A stretch of DNA of 64,000 nucleotides from Plastoroseomonas arctica (GTDB taxonomy: Bacteria > Pseudomonadota > Alphaproteobacteria > Acetobacterales > Acetobacteraceae): the NCBI RefSeq assembly GCF_018128965.1, contig NZ_JAAEDH010000008.1, forward strand, positions 62,001 to 126,000, given 5' to 3'. Under the pieces are notes generated by a model. The model saw only the letters and a list, made by a program, of their open reading frames with translations, was not told the origin of the DNA and ran no database searches. A program made the position numbers and the translations under genes. Below, in pieces: positions 25,872 to 36,222 of the stretch; position 1 is the first letter of the stretch; each line of letters begins with the position of its first letter.

Positions 25872-26753
25872 ATGCCCCTTACCCTCACGCCGCTGCACCC
25901 GCTATTCGCGGCCCGCGCCGAAGGCCTCGACCTCACCCGCCCACTCACCGCCGGCGAGGCCTCCGAAGTCCACGCGGCAATGGAAAAATACGCGGTCCTC
26001 GTCATTCCCGGCCAAGACATCGACGACGACCAGCAGATGGAATTCGGCCGCGCACTCGGCACCATCGAGGCCACCCGCGGCGTCGTGGACGCGCACCGCC
26101 ACCGCCTCAAGCATGATTCCATGAACGATATCTCGAACATCGACACCGACGGCAAGCTGCTCGCCGCCGATGACCGGCGCCGCATGTTCAACCTCGGCAA
26201 CCGCCTCTGGCACTCCGACAGCAGTTTTAAGGCCACCCCCGCCAAATACTCGATGCTCCACGCCCGCGTGATCCCGCCCGAAGGCGGAGAAACCGAATTC
26301 GCCGACATGCGGTCCGCCTGGGACGCCCTGCCCACGAAAATGCAGACGCGCCTCAAGCCGATGATCACCCACCACTCCCTCATCTACTCGCGCGGCAACC
26401 TCGGCTTCACCGACTACACCGACGAAGAACGCGTCAAATTCGCCCCCGTCCCGCAACGCCTGGTCCGTCGACACGCCAACGGACGCGTCTCGCTCTATCT
26501 CTCCTCCCACGCCGGCGCGATCGACGGCATGCCCATCCCCGAAGCCCGCGCCCTGCTGCGCGACCTCATCGAACACGCCACCCAACGCGAATTCGTCTAC
26601 CGCCACAGCTGGACCCAACACGAGCTGGTCATGTGGGACAACCGCACCACCATGCACCGGGCGCGACCCTTCGACGACCAGGCCCACGCCCGCGACATGC
26701 GCCGCGTCACCATCGAAGACGACGCGCCCACCCTGGCCCAGCAGGCAGCGTAG
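25872..26753 (+). CDS. TauD/TfdA-family 2-oxoglutarate-dependent dioxygenase
   Basis: 293 residues, non-haem Fe(II)/2OG enzyme. Seen: the N-terminal HPLFAARAEGLDL, metal-site HxD in LWHSDSSFK, the ATPAKYSMLHARVIPPEGGETEFADM core and the distal His in NRTTMHRARPFD with RRVTIEDD carrying the 2OG-binding Arg. Closest in style to 2,4-D dioxygenase and related aryloxyalkanoate or sulfonate oxygenases, but substrate cannot be assigned. SD AAGGAGG lies 7-13 nt upstream of ATG 25872. Codon third positions are strikingly C-biased compared with the G-rich radA beyond the repeat region. Confidence 0.88.
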   Translation: MPLTLTPLHPLFAARAEGLDLTRPLTAGEASEVHAAMEKYAVLVIPGQDIDDDQQMEFGRALGTIEATRGVVDAHRHRLKHDSMNDISNIDTDGKLLAADDRRRMFNLGNRLWHSDSSFKATPAKYSMLHARVIPPEGGETEFADMRSAWDALPTKMQTRLKPMITHHSLIYSRGNLGFTDYTDEERVKFAPVPQRLVRRHANGRVSLYLSSHAGAIDGMPIPEARALLRDLIEHATQREFVYRHSWTQHELVMWDNRTTMHRARPFDDQAHARDMRRVTIEDDAPTLAQQAA

Positions 26754-26761
26754 AAAGCAAG

Positions 26762-26864
26762 GCGGGCGGCTCCGCCCCCTCGACCCCCGCAAGGAGCCTG
26801 TGGCCCCTTGACCCCCCTTTGTTGGTACTGGTTCTGGGAGGTGGGCTCTGGACTTTTAGCAGGG
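26762..26864 (+). repeat. Intergenic repeat copy, plus orientation
   Basis: After the dioxygenase stop come a GGGCG/CGCCC hairpin (26764-26780) and a second hairpin CAAGG..CCTTG (one mismatch), then GACCCCCC and TTGGTACTGGTTCTGGGAGG. This order (GC hairpin, GACCCC, TTGGTnnnnGGTTCT, GGAGG) mirrors, on the same strand, what the copy at 26960-27050 shows on the opposite strand. No coding frame is supported. Confidence 0.55.
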
Positions 26865-26943
26865 CCTGTCATCGGGAGAGGGTGGCCGGCATGCGTGTGC
26901 CGGCTGGGAACTCACCTCCGGCCACCCTCTCCCGATGACAGGC
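26864..26943. repeat. Perfect 26-bp inverted repeat
   Basis: The arm 26864-26889 (begins GCCTGTCATCGGGAGAGG) is exactly repeated in inverted orientation at 26918-26943, separated by 28 bases that contain a smaller CCGGCA/TGCCGG palindrome. Flanks continue the symmetry imperfectly. The region separates two same-direction genes (dioxygenase and radA) and could fold as a very stable hairpin in RNA of either strand. Confidence 0.85.
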
Positions 26944-26956
26944 ATACCGGACAAGA

Positions 26957-27045
26957 CCCCAGACCATCCCTCCTAAAATCAAGAACCAAACATGGAGGTC
27001 GAGGATCGACACGATCCTCGCGGGGTCCAGGGGCAGAGCCCCTGG
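26957..27045 (-). repeat. Intergenic repeat copy, minus orientation
   Basis: Read on the minus strand: GC hairpin CCAGGGGC/GCCCCTGG (27027-27045), GGACCCC, the 17-bp palindrome AGGATCG-TGT-CGATCCT (27002-27018), TCCATG, TTTGGTTCTTG and GGAGGGATGGTCTGG. The same elements in the same order occur at 46092-46185. It lies just upstream of radA. Confidence 0.7.
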
Positions 27046-27087
27046 CCTTCCTTCACGCCGCCTTCCGGACCGGGTAAGCGCGTCATC

Positions 27088-28494
27088 ATGGCGAAGTCGT
27101 CCTTTGTTTGTCAGGCGTGTGGAGCGGTGGCCCCGAAGTGGCAGGGCCGCTGTGATGCCTGTGGTGCCTGGAACACCTTGATCGAGGAGGCGGCGACGCC
27201 GCGCGGGCCGGGGCCGGCGTCCAAGGCGGGGGTGGGGCGTCGGCTGGAGTTTGTCGGCTTGAAGGGCACGTCGGACCCGCCGGCGCGGATTTTCACGGGC
27301 ATTGCGGAGTTGGACCGTGTGCTGGGCGGGGGTCTGGTGGCGGCGAGTGCGGTGTTGGTGGGCGGCGATCCGGGGATCGGGAAGTCCACCATCCTGTTGC
27401 AGGCGGCGGCGCGCATTGCGGCGGCGGGACATCGGGCGCTGTACATCAGCGGCGAGGAGGCGGTGGAGCAGGTGCGGCTGCGCGCGGCGCGGCTGGGGCT
27501 TTCGGAGAGTCCGATGGCCTTGGCCTCGGCGACAGCGTTGCGCGACATCGTGGCTAGCCTCGAGCGCGAGCCGGATGCGGCGCTGGTGGTGATCGATTCG
27601 ATCCAGACGGTGTGGCTGGACAGCCTCGATTCCGCGCCGGGCACGGTGGCGCAGGTGCGCGCTTGCGCGGCGGAGCTTGTGCGGCTGGCGAAGGCACGGG
27701 GGTTTGCGGTGATTCTGGTGGGGCATGTGACGAAGGAGGGCACGCTGGCGGGGCCGCGCGTGCTGGAGCACATGGTGGATGCCACGCTGTATTTCGAAGG
27801 CGATCGCGGGCATCAGTTCCGCATTCTGCGCGCCACCAAGAACCGCTTCGGCGCCACCGACGAGATCGGCGTCTTCGAGATGACCGATGCGGGCCTGGTG
27901 GAGGTCGCGAACCCTTCGGCGCTGTTCCTGGCGGAGCGGCGCGGCAATGTCTCCGGCAGCGCGGTGTTTGCGGGCATCGAGGGCACACGGCCGGTGCTGG
28001 TGGAGGTTCAGGCGCTGCTCTCGCCGTCTTCGGGCGGGTCGCCGCGGCGGCAGGTGGTGGGGTGGGATTCCGGGCGGCTGTCGATGCTGCTGGCGGTGCT
28101 CGAATCGCGCTGCGGGATGAGCCTTGGACAGAACGACGTGTACCTGAACGTCGCCGGCGGGCTGCGCATCCAGGAACCGGCGGCGGATCTGGCCGTCGCG
28201 GCGGCGCTGGCCTCCGCCGCGACCGACCGCCCGACCGACCCCGACCGCGTCTATTTCGGGGAGATCGGCCTATCCGGCGAAATCCGGCAGGTGAGCCAGC
28301 CGGACCAGCGGCTGCGGGAGGCGCAGAAGCTGGGGTTTGGGCAGGCGACGCTGCCCAAGCGCACCGCGCGGCCAGGCCGCACCAACGCCGCGCCGGAGGG
28401 CCTGGCGCTTGAGGAGATCGGCCACCTTGCCGACCTCGTCGCGAAGTTCGCCGAGGCCAGCGTCAAGAAACGGAAAGCGCCGGCGCCAGAGTGA
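27088..28494 (+). CDS. radA: DNA repair protein RadA
   Basis: 468 residues; RecA-like branch-migration helicase in recombinational repair. Seen: the C4 zinc finger CQACGAVAPKWQGRCDACGAW-type (Cys at four positions), Walker A GGDPGIGKST, the RadA-specific KNRFGATDEIGVFEM loop, and a Lon-like C-terminal domain (LNVAGGLRIQEPAADLAVAAA). ATG 27088 (MAKSSFVCQ) is the canonical start; upstream in-frame codons belong to the repeat. The gene is G-rich on the top strand. Confidence 0.95.
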   Translation: MAKSSFVCQACGAVAPKWQGRCDACGAWNTLIEEAATPRGPGPASKAGVGRRLEFVGLKGTSDPPARIFTGIAELDRVLGGGLVAASAVLVGGDPGIGKSTILLQAAARIAAAGHRALYISGEEAVEQVRLRAARLGLSESPMALASATALRDIVASLEREPDAALVVIDSIQTVWLDSLDSAPGTVAQVRACAAELVRLAKARGFAVILVGHVTKEGTLAGPRVLEHMVDATLYFEGDRGHQFRILRATKNRFGATDEIGVFEMTDAGLVEVANPSALFLAERRGNVSGSAVFAGIEGTRPVLVEVQALLSPSSGGSPRRQVVGWDSGRLSMLLAVLESRCGMSLGQNDVYLNVAGGLRIQEPAADLAVAAALASAATDRPTDPDRVYFGEIGLSGEIRQVSQPDQRLREAQKLGFGQATLPKRTARPGRTNAAPEGLALEEIGHLADLVAKFAEASVKKRKAPAPE

Positions 28495-28519
28495 CGCCGC
28501 CCCGCGCCCCGTCTATACC
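28491..28519 (+). promoter_or_regulatory. cvpA promoter, possibly leaderless
   Basis: -35 GTGACG (28491-28496, overlapping the radA stop) and -10 TATACC (28514-28519) are 17 bases apart. ATG 28528 lies 9 bases after the -10, so the transcript would carry almost no leader. Confidence 0.5.
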
Positions 28520-28527
28520 CCCGGCCC

Positions 28528-29088
28528 ATGACCTGGGTTGATGCCATCCTCCTCGCCGTGATCCTTATCTCGGCGCTGCATGCGTTTTTTCGTGGCCTGG
28601 TGCGGGAGGCGCTTGGTGTCGGGGCCTGGATCGGCGCCGCGGTCATGGCGCTGATCGGCCTGCCGCACGTCCGCCCGCTGATCCAGCCCTATGTCGAGCA
28701 GCCCTATCTGGTCGACGCGATCGCGGCGGGCGGCATTTTCCTCGCGGTGCTGATCATCCTCAAGATCGTCATCTCCTGGATCGCCGGGCTGGTGCAGGCC
28801 TCGATTTTGTCGGGTCTGGACCGCGTGCTGGGACTGGTCTTCGGCATCGTCCGGGGTGCTTTCGTCATCGTTCTTGCCTATATCGTGGGAACGCTGGCGC
28901 TCCCCGCCCCGGAGCGTTGGCCAACCCCGGTGCGGGAGGCACGTGCCCTGCCTTACGTCGCTGACGCGGCCGCACGGCTCGCGGCACTTACGCCACCGGC
29001 CTATCGCCCCTCCCTGCCGGAGCTCGCCGGCCCGCCGACACCGAGGGTCGAGGATTTGCTGCGCCCCCCCGCGCGCCCCCGCCAGTGA
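28528..29088 (+). CDS. cvpA: CvpA-family membrane protein
   Basis: 186 residues with four predicted helices (MTWVDAILLAVILISALHAF; VGAWIGAAVMALIGLPHV; GGIFLAVLIILKIVISWI; VLGLVFGIVRGAFVIVLAYI) and the conserved RGLVREAL and SGLDRVLGLVFG motifs. CvpA was found through colicin V production and is linked to purF expression in E. coli; here too purF follows 13 bases later. The C-terminal 60 residues are cytoplasmic or periplasmic and Pro-rich. Molecular function unknown. Confidence 0.88.
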   Translation: MTWVDAILLAVILISALHAFFRGLVREALGVGAWIGAAVMALIGLPHVRPLIQPYVEQPYLVDAIAAGGIFLAVLIILKIVISWIAGLVQASILSGLDRVLGLVFGIVRGAFVIVLAYIVGTLALPAPERWPTPVREARALPYVADAAARLAALTPPAYRPSLPELAGPPTPRVEDLLRPPARPRQ

Positions 29089-29101
29089 GGACCGCCTCGC
29101 C

Positions 29102-30576
<1,475 letters not shown>

Positions 30577-30580
<4 letters not shown>

Positions 30581-31287
30581 CCTTGCTGGCTGGCCGCGTC
30601 GCGCTGGTCACCGGCGCTTCGCGGGGCATCGGCGCGGCGGTCGCAATCGAGCTTGCGCGGCGTGGCGCGCATCTGGTGCTGACGGCGCGCACCCAGGGCG
30701 GGCTGGAGGAGACGGATGACGCAATCCGCGCGACGGGCGGCACCGCGACGCTGCTGCCGCTCGACCTGGTCAAACAGCAGGACCAGATCGATGCGATCGG
30801 GCCTTCGCTGTATGAGCGGTTCGGACGCCTCGATATCGTCGTGCACGCGGCGGGTGCCATCAACCGGCTGACGCCGGTCGCGCATATCGAGCCGGGGGAT
30901 TGGAACCAGGTGCTCGGCGTGACGCTATCGGCGGCCTGGCGGCTGATCCGCAGCTGCGACCCGCCGCTGCGCGCCTCGGATGCAGGGCGCGCGGTGTTCC
31001 TAACCGATGCGCGGGCGCGAACCCCCACTGCCTATTGGGGCATGTACGGCGCGGCGAAGGCCGGACTGGACCACCTGGTGCTCAGCTGGGCCGCCGAGAC
31101 CACCGGGACGCGGCTGCGCGTGAACCTGTTCGCACCGCCGCCGACGGCGACCAAGCTGCACGCTCTCGCCTTCCCGGGCATCCCGCCGGAGAGCCTGGCG
31201 CAGCCGGCGGATGTGGCGGTGGCGGTCGCGGACCTCTGCGGGCCGGGCGAGACGCGGACGGGACTGACACTCTCGGGTCACGCCTGA
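30577..31287 (+). CDS. Short-chain dehydrogenase/reductase
   Basis: 236 residues. Seen: VTGASRGIGAAVAIEL, an IVVHAAGAI variant of the NNAG motif, Tyr/Lys in MYGAAKAGLDH and FAPPPTATKLH after it. Translationally coupled to purF, an arrangement I know from other Rhodospirillales. Classical SDR with NAD(P) use expected from the GxxxGIG loop; substrate unknown. A decayed gene follows directly. Confidence 0.85.
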
Positions 31288-31296
31288 GGCGGATCG

Positions 31297-31991
31297 CCGC
31301 GTCAATGAGAACGCGGCGTTCGCGGCTCACCGCTATGATTTCATCTGCGACATCGCTCCTGTCGCGAGCCTAACGACGCAAGCCGCTGGTGCTGCAGGTC
31401 AATCCCACGATGCCGGTGCACAGCGTTGCGGAATTCATCGCCTATGCCCGGGAAATCCGGTTCGTCTCAGCATCGGCAATTCCGGCACAGGCTCGGTCGC
31501 GCACCTGGCCGCCGAACTGCTCCGCCAGGCCGCCGGCATCGAGTTTTGTCAGCGTGCCCTATCGCGGCTCGGCGCCCATGTTCACGGACCTGATTGCCGG
31601 GCGCATCCAGGGCGCCTTCGAGAACATCCCGGCGTCGATCGAGCAGATCCGGTCGGGCACTGCGCGCGCGCTTGCGGTCACCACCGCCGCCGCATCGGAA
31701 AGCCTGCCGGAACTGCCGGCACTCAGTGCCGGTCTGCCTGGCGTCGAGGCCTTCGCCGTCGCGGACATCGGCGCGCCGAGGGACACGCCCGCTGAGATCA
31801 TCGCCACGATCAACGCGACGATCAACGCGACGATCAACGCCGGGTTCGCGGATCCCCGGCTGCGGGCGAGGCTCGAGGATCTGGGTGCGACGATCCTCGC
31901 CGGGTCGCCCGAGGACTTCGCCCTGCTCATCGCGCGGGAGACGGTGAAATGGACGCGGGTGATCCGCAGTGCCGGGATTAGGATCACCTAG
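31297..31991 (+). pseudogene. Bug/TctC-type periplasmic receptor, decayed
   Basis: The last ~200 codons match Bug-family solute receptors of tripartite tricarboxylate transporters: VPYRGSAPMFTDLIAGRIQG, RALAVTTAAASESLPELP and the terminal DLGATILAGSPEDFALLIA. The gene lacks its N-terminal third and has several frame breaks: an extra G near 31380 (ACGCAA|G|CCGCTGGTG), a shift between FVSAS and the GNSGTGSVAHLAAELLR stretch readable in another frame, and an extra T near 31549. A 12-bp tandem triplication (ACGATCAACGCG) at about 31806-31840 yields NATINATINA. No partner tctA/B genes are nearby. Confidence 0.85.
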
Positions 31992-32060
31992 GGACTGGGC
32001 ACAAGGGGTGGCACGAGGCCTTCCAAGGCGCCGGGGGTTCCGCTACTGAAGCACTGGCGT

Positions 32061-32137
<77 letters not shown>

Positions 32138-32210
32138 GTTCCCTCATTTCGACGGTTTACCGCGTGATGACCGCGGCTGCTTCCCCATCAACAAAGCCGC
32201 AGTTTCTCCC

Positions 32211-35030
32211 TTAGCTCCCAAACTCCAACTCGACGGCGCCCTTGAGCGGGACCACCAACTCGCACACCAGGCCGGCCTTCTCCCAATGGCAGTGAACGTT
32301 GCCGCCCAGTTGGTGCTTGATGGTCCCTTCAAGCACGCGCGTTCCGAACCCACTCCGCAACGGCGGCGCGACCGGTGGCCCGCAACGCTCCTCCCACCGC
32401 AGCAGCAGCAGGCCGGCGCCATGGTCGACCGACCATCCGACAGTCAGGCGGCCGCCCGGAACCGAAAGTGCCCCGTGCTTCGTCGCGTTCGTCGCCAGCT
32501 CGTGCAGCGCCATCGACAGCCCCTGCGCCGCAGCGGAGGAGACCTTTACGGCGGGGCCATCGATGACGATCGTCGGCACCGCCACGTCGCCAACCGGCAC
32601 CATGAACGGCGCCAATTCACCGCGTGTCAGCGTCAGCAGGTCAGCCCCGGTCCAGCGGCCTTCGGCGAGCAGCGTATGGGCCCGTGCCAGAGCCTCAACC
32701 CGACCCTCGATCGCCTGCACATAGCCCGCCATGTCGGTGCTGGGTGTCAGCCGCAGAGCCGCCTTCACGACAGCAAGTACGTTTTTCGCCCGATGATCGA
32801 TTTCTTGGATTAGCAGGTTCTGCAACTCTTCGGCCGCCTTCTGCGACGTCACGTCCAAGGCGATGCCGCGGAATCGGAGCGCCCGTCCCGACACCGGCTC
32901 CCGCTCGACGGTGCCGCGTCCGCGGATCCAGCGCACCGCGCCGTCGGACTGACGCGTGAAGCGGAACTCCGTGGCCCAATCCGTCGCCTGGCTGCCGAGC
33001 GTTGCCTCGATCGTCGCGTTCAATCCCGCCAGGTCGTCCGGATGGATGCCGCTGCGCCAGGACTCGAGGCTGGGCGCGATGGCCGGATCGGTTCCGTGCA
33101 GTCGGTGGCAGCTCTCGGACCAGTAAAGCTCGCCGGTGTCGATGGTCCATTCCCAGGAGCCGACGCCACCGGCATCCTGCGCCAGGCGCAGGCGTTCTTC
33201 ACTGGCCCACAGCGCCGTGTCGGCGGCGTGGCGCGCGGTTAAATCCTGCACCACGCCGGCGAGGCGCAGGCCCTGCTCAGTGACCGGGTCGCGCTCGACC
33301 ACCGTGCCGTGCACGGAGATCCGATTCCAACCGCCATCGTCGCGGAGGAAGCGGAACTCCGCGTCGTAGCTGTCGGGCCCGCCGGCCGCGATGGCGCCTT
33401 CGACGGCCGTGGTCCGGGCAACACGGTCGTCGGGATGGACACGCTCGCGCCACTCGGCGAGGTCGGGCGAGCAGCGATCCGGCGTCAGCCCGCCGTAGAT
33501 CTCCGCGGCACGCGCGTCCCAATGCCCGCTCGCCGTCGGCAGGTGCCGTTCCCAGGTGCCCAGACGTGCGCCTTGCAAGGCGGCACGCAGCCGCGCCTCA
33601 CCCGCCATCAGGGCCGCTTCCACCGCCTTCAAGGCGGTGACGTCGACATGGGCACCCACCATGCGCAGGGGGCGCCCGGCGGGGTCCCGCTCGATCTCGG
33701 CACGCGCGGCGATCCAGCGTGTCTCTCCCGTCGGCGTGACGACCCTGTATTCCTGCTCGTAGGTCATGTCGGCCGCATCTTCGGCGATGGCTTCGAGAAA
33801 GCGGCGTTCGGCGCGCACGCGGTCTTCCGGATGCAGGCGCGCGACCCAGTCGCCATGCTGCTCCGTGCGGGCCACGGCGCCGACACCCTGAACGTCCATG
33901 TATTCAGGCGATCGGAAGTTCTCGCCACTTCGCAGATCGATCTCGAACCCGCCGACCCGCCCGATCTGTTGCACCCGGCGCAATCGCGCCGCGCTTTCCG
34001 CCAGTTCCCCCGTTCGCTCCGCCACGCGGTTCTCGAGCAACGCGTTGGCCGCTGCCAGGTCGCGCTGACGGTGGCGGACCATCAGCGCAAGCCCCAGCAT
34101 GACCAGCGTGGCCACGCCTCCGGTCACCGACAGAGGCAGCATCACCGTCATCCATCGCTGAACGATGGCGGCGCTCGGCCGAGCCGCGGAGGCGTAGACC
34201 GGATAGCCCGCGACACGCTGGTAGGCCGCGAAGCGCTCCTCACCATCCAGAGTAGACCGCGCAACCAAGGGCGCCGATGGCTGTTCGCGTCGCATGGCCG
34301 CAAGCAGGGGGCTGTCCTCGCCCAGCCGAGCCCCAGGCAGCACAGGGAGCGACCTTGCCAGTACCGCGCCGTCCACGCGTACCAGGCTGAGCACGGTGCC
34401 CTGCCGTGTCGGCGCCAGGCGACGCAGGGCGGCCTCCGCCTCGCTCACATAGATGGACGCGTTGATCACGCCATCATAGGCGCTCGGGGGCAGGCCATTG
34501 CCGGTGCGTTCGCGCCGGCGCGAAATGGCAAAGAAGGCCTCGCCGGTGCCACGGCCCACATAGACCTGGCTGACATGCAGGGATGGCGACGCCGGATCCC
34601 GCAGCGCTTGATTGAACTCGCGCTGCGTAAAGGATTGATCACGCGGCACAGGCATCTGGTTGCCCGACACGAGCGGATGGGCATCGCGGTCGAAGACGAA
34701 GATGAAAGGCTCGCGTTGGCCATCCTCCAGCGGACCCGCGATCGCGGCGCGCCGGAGCATCTCATGCAGCCGCGGTTCTTCGGCCCTGATCTGCTCGTCG
34801 CTGAGCCCGGCCAGCACGTCGCCTGCACGTTCGATGCGCAGCATCAATCCATCGAACACCCGCCGCGCATATTCGGCGGTGGTCTCCGCGGCCTGAGTGG
34901 TTTCCAGCTCCACCTCGCGCCAAGCCTGGCGCCAGGACAACCAGCCCGCGGCGGCCGTCATCAGGATGGGCAGCAGGAGTGCTGCGGGCAGTACCAGGCG
35001 GATCGAGATCGGCAGGCGCGCTGGCCTCAT
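32211..35030 (-). CDS. PAS-repeat HWE-type sensor histidine kinase
   Basis: About 939 residues: membrane helix (LVLPAALLLPILMTAAAGWL), a periplasmic dCACHE-like sensor, second helix (LPLSVTGGVATLVMLGLAL), then three PAS/PAC modules (each with a HPEDR/HPDD and WI..R or W.RI pattern), and a kinase core of the HWE/HisKA_2 class: phospho-His in EIDHRAKNVLAVVKA, N-box LHELATNATKHGALS and WEERCGPPV. These kinases often act in light or general stress signalling. No response regulator adjoins. Start uncertain: ATG 35030 directly precedes the first helix; GTG 35156 would add 42 non-hydrophobic residues. Confidence 0.85.
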   Translation of the reverse strand: MRPARLPISIRLVLPAALLLPILMTAAAGWLSWRQAWREVELETTQAAETTAEYARRVFDGLMLRIERAGDVLAGLSDEQIRAEEPRLHEMLRRAAIAGPLEDGQREPFIFVFDRDAHPLVSGNQMPVPRDQSFTQREFNQALRDPASPSLHVSQVYVGRGTGEAFFAISRRRERTGNGLPPSAYDGVINASIYVSEAEAALRRLAPTRQGTVLSLVRVDGAVLARSLPVLPGARLGEDSPLLAAMRREQPSAPLVARSTLDGEERFAAYQRVAGYPVYASAARPSAAIVQRWMTVMLPLSVTGGVATLVMLGLALMVRHRQRDLAAANALLENRVAERTGELAESAARLRRVQQIGRVGGFEIDLRSGENFRSPEYMDVQGVGAVARTEQHGDWVARLHPEDRVRAERRFLEAIAEDAADMTYEQEYRVVTPTGETRWIAARAEIERDPAGRPLRMVGAHVDVTALKAVEAALMAGEARLRAALQGARLGTWERHLPTASGHWDARAAEIYGGLTPDRCSPDLAEWRERVHPDDRVARTTAVEGAIAAGGPDSYDAEFRFLRDDGGWNRISVHGTVVERDPVTEQGLRLAGVVQDLTARHAADTALWASEERLRLAQDAGGVGSWEWTIDTGELYWSESCHRLHGTDPAIAPSLESWRSGIHPDDLAGLNATIEATLGSQATDWATEFRFTRQSDGAVRWIRGRGTVEREPVSGRALRFRGIALDVTSQKAAEELQNLLIQEIDHRAKNVLAVVKAALRLTPSTDMAGYVQAIEGRVEALARAHTLLAEGRWTGADLLTLTRGELAPFMVPVGDVAVPTIVIDGPAVKVSSAAAQGLSMALHELATNATKHGALSVPGGRLTVGWSVDHGAGLLLLRWEERCGPPVAPPLRSGFGTRVLEGTIKHQLGGNVHCHWEKAGLVCELVVPLKGAVELEFGS

Positions 35031-35156
35031 CGGATTGGCCTGGCCAGCCCGCACGTCGCACTCCCGCGAAATACCCGGACGTGGATCGGGAGGCGAAACG
35101 GTTTCGGGGACAATCAGCATCGTCGGCGGTTTGAGGCTCGCTGCACCAGGAGACAC

Positions 35157-35567
35157 AAGGTGGGTGAAACCGCAGTATCTATAACGGCTCTATACGGCAA
35201 CATAGGTTCTGGTGCGCGGCAAGGCCTGGGACACCGCCGGGCGACTGTCCAGGGTAACGATGGCTTCGTGGCGGCGACATAGTGCCAGCGGATCGCCGAG
35301 ACAATTTGACGATGATCGATCCTAAGTACCGGATCGGAGGAGAGGGCGCAGCGAGGCGGAGCCCGGCGCGATGCGCCGGGCCTACACGCGCCAGGTCGGC
35401 GTAGCCTTGGCCGGACGGCTGATCAGCAATTCAGCCGGGGCGTTACGTCGACGACCGCTGCTTCTCGATCGCGTTGACGCGCCGCGCTTTCTGCTTCGGT
35501 CTGGCTCTATACCGAGCCAAACCGAAGCGCACGGGTTCCGCGATCGGACCCCGCCGCAAGTAAGCGC
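35157..35567. other. Intergenic region without a supported gene
   Basis: About 410 bases between the kinase and the repeat lipoprotein. It holds an 8-bp hairpin CCCGGCGC/GCGCCGGG (35362-35380, loop GAT) and short AT-richer patches (TATCTATAACGGCTCTATACGG near 35175-35195) that could be promoter material for the kinase. Plus-strand frames here have no recognisable protein features. Confidence 0.4.
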
Positions 35568-36071
35568 TTACCGGTTCGGCGCCACGGTCTGGCCGGGCTG
35601 CACCAACGAGTTCCCGCTGCCGGATTCAGACTGTGGCGACGGATTGCGACCAGGCGCCGGCGAGAAGCCCGACGCGGGATCCTGCGAGGCCGGCGTACCG
35701 CTTCTCGAAACGACGCGCGTGTTGCGCGGGTAGGCACCCGACGTATTGGTCCCCATCCGGCGATCATAGGCACGCTGCGCGGCAGTGCCCGGCAGATTGC
35801 GGGTTGGCCGGGCACCCTGACGGGGATATGCGCCGGATGTGTTGGTTCCCGCGACACGGTCGGCAGCCCGCTCAACGGCGGTTCCAGGGGGGTTGCCCGG
35901 CATGCCGTCGGACTGCGCGGGATAGGCGCCCGAGGTATTGGTGCCGGCGACGCGGTCGACCGCGCGCCCGGCCGCAGTGCCGGGAGGATCGTTTTGCGGG
36001 CTTGCGCAGGCAGTCACAAGCCCGAGGCTCGCGAAAGCAAGGGGTGCCAACAGGCGAAGGGTTTTGTTCAT
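35568..36071 (-). CDS. Lipoprotein with three 32-residue repeats
   Basis: 167 residues. Signal peptide with lipobox LVTAC (Cys22), then three direct repeats of 32 residues starting near residues 29, 61 and 93, each of the form PPGTAxxRAxDRVAGTNTSG-AYP, and a disordered Ser/Gly/Pro tail. SD AAAGGAAA lies about 5 nt before ATG 36071. No known family recognised. Likely anchored in the outer or inner membrane facing the periplasm; function unknown. The near-identical repeats imply recent duplication. Confidence 0.75.
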   Translation of the reverse strand: MNKTLRLLAPLAFASLGLVTACASPQNDPPGTAAGRAVDRVAGTNTSGAYPAQSDGMPGNPPGTAVERAADRVAGTNTSGAYPRQGARPTRNLPGTAAQRAYDRRMGTNTSGAYPRNTRVVSRSGTPASQDPASGFSPAPGRNPSPQSESGSGNSLVQPGQTVAPNR

Positions 36072-36222
36072 CTGGGTTTCCTTTCGGCCTGCAATGATCT
36101 CCGGCCATCAGAAAAACGCGAGATTCAGGACGATGGTTTCACTCGATCTTGCAATCATTGTGTCGACATCGCGTTCGGGCTCGACACCGATGCTCTAGCG
36201 CCAGAGCCCACGGACGCGCGTG

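Noticed and set aside
26869-27010. Frames on both strands through the 26-bp inverted repeat giving a shared CHRERVAG peptide
   Set aside because: The same peptide arises on both strands only because the DNA is an inverted repeat; not evidence for a gene.
35362-35380. Hairpin CCCGGCGC-GAT-GCGCCGGG as a terminator or sRNA
   Set aside because: No T tract, no promoter, and no clear gene to terminate; left as part of an unassigned intergenic region.
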